A stretch of DNA of 64,000 nucleotides from JANMOK01 sp031415055. Lineage in GTDB: Bacteria; Pseudomonadota; Alphaproteobacteria; Rhodobacterales; Rhodobacteraceae. Both the position numbers and the translations under genes were made by a program. The notes below the pieces were generated by a model that was not told where the DNA came from, ran no database searches, and worked only from the letters and a program-made list of their open reading frames with translations. The stretch lies in contig JANOQZ010000042.1 of NCBI GenBank assembly GCA_031415055.1, forward strand, positions 62,001-126,000. The letters are read 5' to 3'. Shown here piece after piece: positions 61,193 through 64,000 of this stretch (the stretch's first letter is position 1; each line of letters starts with the position of its first letter).

Positions 61193-62233
61193 TCACGCAC
61201 TTTCCCGACCGATTACGCCAAATTCGGTTGTTATCAACTGTGCATTTAGGGAAATGCCTTTGCGTTCGCTCGCTATGGCGCGAAGCAGCAATTCACCTGT
61301 GCGTTTGCCGATTTCAAGGCAGTGGACCCCCACCGTGGTAATTCGTGGAACACAACAATCGGCAATTTCAAAGTCGCCGAACCCGGCAATGGCGATGCGA
61401 TTTGGAACGTTCCAGTCGCGTCTTTGGCATTCCATGATCGCGCCAAAAGCCGAAAGATCCGATACGCAAATGGCCGCGTCGACTTCGGGCCATTGAGCAA
61501 TCAATTGCACGACTGCTTCGGCGCCTTGATTCATCGAAATCGGCGGAGTGCCGAATGAAATGACGCGGGCCGGGCCGAGGTTCAGTTCCGCGATCGCACG
61601 TTCGTAACCCGCACGACGGTCGGCCCCGCGGGTGTCGCGGTTGCTGGTACCGCCGATAAAGGCAATGCGGCGATAACCTTTGCTGTGCAGGTATTTGACC
61701 AAAGTTGCTGAGGCATCGGCATTGGAAAATCCGACTACATGGCGGATCGGCGATAGCGGCAAGTCCCACGTTTCTATGACGGGAATCCCCGATTGCTGCA
61801 GTAGTTTACGAGAGCGAATCGTGTGCCGACCCCCGGTTACTACGATACCTTCGGGACGTCGGCGCAGCATGGATTCGATCAGTTGATCCTCTTTATCGAT
61901 AGAATAATCAGTGTATCCTAACAGCAGTTGCAGGCCCGAGCCTTCAAGCGTTTCGGTCAACCCGCGAATTGTATCCGCAAAGTTGGAGTTGTTGATAGAG
62001 GGGATGAGGGCCGCGACAAAACCGGTGCGTTTCGAAGATAAGCTGCCGGCAGATTGGTCGAGCACATAACCTAGTTCTTCGACCGCTTTGATGATGCGGG
62101 CGCGGGTTGCCGATGCAATTGAAGTGCCGTTTTTAAGGGCGCGCGAAACCGTCATTGAGGAAACCCCTGCACGCCTTGCGACGTCGGCCATCGTCGGCGG
62201 CTTTGGCGAGGCGTTCAAATTTTCGTTTGCCAT
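61193..62233 (-). CDS. LacI/GntR-family transcriptional regulator
   Basis: The 346-residue protein has a LacI-type helix-turn-helix near the N-terminus (TMADVARRAGVSSMTVSRAL, about 16-40) and a periplasmic-binding-protein-like effector domain (FVAALIPSINNSNFADTIRG, VIETWDLPLSPIRHVVGFSN). It resembles GntR/IdnR. The ATG at 62233 is used; GTG at 62251 is the other choice. Two related palindromes, one before the transporter operon and one before this gene, are the probable binding sites, so it likely regulates itself and the cluster. Stops of this gene and the dehydrogenase are two bases apart, convergent. Confidence 0.9.
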   Translation of the reverse strand: MANENLNASPKPPTMADVARRAGVSSMTVSRALKNGTSIASATRARIIKAVEELGYVLDQSAGSLSSKRTGFVAALIPSINNSNFADTIRGLTETLEGSGLQLLLGYTDYSIDKEDQLIESMLRRRPEGIVVTGGRHTIRSRKLLQQSGIPVIETWDLPLSPIRHVVGFSNADASATLVKYLHSKGYRRIAFIGGTSNRDTRGADRRAGYERAIAELNLGPARVISFGTPPISMNQGAEAVVQLIAQWPEVDAAICVSDLSAFGAIMECQRRDWNVPNRIAIAGFGDFEIADCCVPRITTVGVHCLEIGKRTGELLLRAIASERKGISLNAQLITTEFGVIGRESA

Positions 62234-62264
62234 TGAGTTTTGAGCTCGCACTGCGGGTCTTGAA

Positions 62265-62278
62265 TGTTAGCGATAACT
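62265..62278. promoter_or_regulatory. Second operator upstream of the LacI/GntR-type gene
   Basis: TGTTAGCGATAACT matches the palindrome at 60032 in 12 of 14 positions and lies about 30 bases upstream of the regulator start, which suggests autoregulation. Confidence 0.65.
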
Positions 62279-62435
62279 TGGATGCCGCACAATGCTGAGT
62301 TGGCACTGGTTTTTCCGACGATCTTGACAGTTTCGCCGCGCTAACGCACCATCATCATATGGGGAGGCGATTGCCCCACGAGGCGCCAGCCAGAGTATCG
62401 CGCAAATTTCGTGAACCTCTGGAAAGGAATTGGCG

Positions 62436-63248
62436 ATGCCATCTCTAAACTCGATTTCGGTTGAAAAACTTTGGCGGCTGGTCGGTCGACCCGATTGCCC
62501 GATTTTGATTGACGTGCGAACTGACGACGATTTTGCGGCCGATCCTCGTCTTATCCCCGGTGCTCAAAGGCGGTCGCATTTGGATGTCGCCGATTGGGCT
62601 TTTGAATTTGAAGGCGAATCGACGATCATTTATTGCCAAAAAGGCTTGAAATTGAGCCAAGGCGCGGCGGCTTGGTTGCGGCATAATGGGGCGGAATCCG
62701 AGGCGTTGGAAGGTGGGTTTCTCGCATGGTTGGCCGCGAAACTGCCACTGGTGCCGGTGGCGAAATTTGAAAACGGCGATGGTCATTCGCTTTGGGTGAC
62801 ACGATCACGGCCCAAGGTGGATCGGATTGCCTGTCCGTGGTTGATACGGCGCCTTGTTGATCCTTCTGCGGTGTTTTTATTTGTAAACCCTAGCGACGTT
62901 GAAGGTGTGGCTGAACGGTTTGGTGCGACCGCCTTTGATGTGGAAGGCGTGTTTTGGAGCCATCGCGGCGATTTGTGCACGTTTGATGTGATGATCGAGG
63001 AATTTGGCCTGACTTGCGACCCACTCAACCGTTTGGCGCGGATTGTACGCGGCGCCGATACCGCGCGAATGGATTTGGAGCCCGAGGCGGCGGGTTTGTT
63101 GGCGGTTTCATTGGGCCTTTCGCGGATGTATTCCGACGATCTGGAACAATTGGAAGCGGGAATGTTGCTGTACGATGCGATGTTTCGCTGGTGTCGGGAC
63201 GCAACCGAGGAAACACACAATTGGCCGTCCGCAAAGGCGGTAAAATGA
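62436..63248 (+). CDS. chrB: ChrB-like chromate resistance protein with rhodanese domain
   Basis: The 270 residues start MPSLNSISVEKLWRLVGRPD. The N-terminal half is a rhodanese-like domain with the Cys loop IIYCQKGLKLSQGAAAWL. The C-terminal half is the ChrB domain (SRPKVDRIACPWLIRRLVDP, IEEFGLTCDPLNRLARIVRG). ChrB proteins sense chromate and regulate chrA; rhodanese fusions are known in some lineages. The stop overlaps the chrA start (ATGA), so the pair is coupled. Confidence 0.9.
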   Translation: MPSLNSISVEKLWRLVGRPDCPILIDVRTDDDFAADPRLIPGAQRRSHLDVADWAFEFEGESTIIYCQKGLKLSQGAAAWLRHNGAESEALEGGFLAWLAAKLPLVPVAKFENGDGHSLWVTRSRPKVDRIACPWLIRRLVDPSAVFLFVNPSDVEGVAERFGATAFDVEGVFWSHRGDLCTFDVMIEEFGLTCDPLNRLARIVRGADTARMDLEPEAAGLLAVSLGLSRMYSDDLEQLEAGMLLYDAMFRWCRDATEETHNWPSAKAVK

Positions 63249-64000
63249 GTCACAACATATCTTTTGGCGAAGCGACGCGGGTTTGGTTGCGGATTGCTGC
63301 GCTTAGTTTTGGCGGACCGGCAGGGCAGATTGCCGTTATGCACCGGATACTGGTGGACGAAAAAAAGTGGGTGGGTGAGCACCGGTTTTTGCATGCGTTG
63401 AATTATTGCATGCTGCTGCCGGGGCCAGAGGCGCAACAGCTGGCGATATACCTAGGCTGGCTGATGCACAAGACCAAGGGCGGCCTTGTGGCCGGATCGT
63501 TATTCGTGTTGCCGGGTTTTTTGAGCATCCTGATCTTAAGCTATATCTACGCCGCCTTTGGCAGCACCGGCGTGGTTTCCGGGCTGTTTTTCGGCCTGAA
63601 GGCGGCGGTGTTGGCGATTGTTGTGCAAGCCGTGTTGCGCATTTCCAAGCGGGCGTTGAAAAACAACGTGATGATTGCAATTGCGGCGCTGGCTTTCTTG
63701 GCGATTTTCCTGTTTCGAGTTCCTTTCCCCGTGATCATCGCCAGCGCCGCATTGATTGGTTTCGTCGGTGGCCGCGCGGGTTTGAAGGAGTTTCAGGTCG
63801 GCGGTGGGCACGGCAAGGCCGGCGCAAAAATACTGGAAGATCGCGACTCGGCATTGGGCGAGGCGACCCCAGTGCACGCTAGGCCTGACCTGCGTTGGTC
63901 GATGCAAATTTCTTCGGTTTTTCTTGCACTTTGGTTGTTGCCGGTGATCTTGCTGGTTTGGCTGCTGGGCCGCGAGAATGTGTTTTCCGAAATCGCGGTC
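63245..64000 (+). CDS. chrA: Chromate transporter ChrA, N-terminal part (runs off right edge)
   Basis: The frame is open for 252 codons to the window edge. It begins MSHNISFGEATRVWLRIAAL and has the ChrA N-terminal signature SFGGPAGQIAVMHRILVDEKKW followed by CMLLPGPEAQQLAIYLGWLM, with membrane helices spread through the rest. ChrA exports chromate in exchange for or together with other ions. The second half lies outside the window. Confidence 0.93.
   Translation, partial: MSHNISFGEATRVWLRIAALSFGGPAGQIAVMHRILVDEKKWVGEHRFLHALNYCMLLPGPEAQQLAIYLGWLMHKTKGGLVAGSLFVLPGFLSILILSYIYAAFGSTGVVSGLFFGLKAAVLAIVVQAVLRISKRALKNNVMIAIAALAFLAIFLFRVPFPVIIASAALIGFVGGRAGLKEFQVGGGHGKAGAKILEDRDSALGEATPVHARPDLRWSMQISSVFLALWLLPVILLVWLLGRENVFSEIAV

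Overview
The window looks like a chromosome segment of a Rhodobacterales (Roseobacter-group-like) alphaproteobacterium. Supporting signs are the cta operon order ctaC-ctaB-small gene-ctaG-ctaE-surf1 followed by thrC and an M16 peptidase gene, a hemD / Mic60-like / hemY cluster divergent from tsaD-gpsA, a Trm112-like / LON / thioredoxin-TPR run, and idonate-type sugar-acid genes. No species can be named from the sequence alone. Lengths and starts were worked out by hand. Where an open frame extends upstream of the likely start, the start chosen is the one with a Shine-Dalgarno sequence, a signal peptide or the family's usual N-terminus.

Layout. 1-9420: 5' part of tldD (minus), then the cytochrome c oxidase assembly operon, SURF1, thrC, an M16 peptidase, a RimJ-like acetyltransferase and a GlcD-like FAD oxidase. 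9629-12030 (minus): Trm112-like protein, LON-domain protein, thioredoxin-TPR protein and an HD hydrolase. 12203-23715: ahcY, a DMT exporter with a histidine-rich tail, an M15 peptidase, a lytic transglycosylase, DUF1761, SH3 and EVE proteins, gpsA, tsaD, hemD, a Mic60-like protein and hemY. 23758-23833: tRNA-Thr(CGT).

23834 to about 40400 is a genomic island next to tRNA-Thr. It carries a P4-type integrase, a frameshifted unknown gene, an AlpA-like regulator, an HTH/zinc protein, a second tyrosine recombinase, a secreted RTX protein with a glycosidase-like N-terminus, a decayed IS630 element, an AT-rich patch of small unknown genes with a candidate small RNA, a remnant of a diverged copy of the second recombinase, and a complete type I restriction-modification operon (hsdM-hsdS-hsdR). 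GGGGTATG-type repeats occur at both ends of the island, but I found no copy of the tRNA 3' end at the right end.

40684-64000 returns to core-like genes: sbmA/bacA, a DUF4198 protein, a HupE/UreJ-like protein, gabD, an FAD oxidoreductase, a second RTX protein, a 177-residue unknown gene flanked by a duplicated formate dehydrogenase 3' end, the molybdenum formate dehydrogenase alpha subunit, a GST, an HNH nuclease, mtaB, dapF, tRNA-Lys(TTT), a sugar ABC transporter (ATPase-permease-binding protein), an idonate-type dehydrogenase with a LacI/GntR-like regulator and matching operators, and chrB-chrA (chrA runs off the right edge).

Best leads for new biology are a minus-strand small RNA with a perfect -10 and a strong terminator near 32.9 kb, a set of small helical proteins around it, a multi-hairpin intergenic region near 14.9 kb, a pair of operator-like sites between the HD hydrolase and ahcY, and the duplicated fdhA 3' end around a lone unknown gene.
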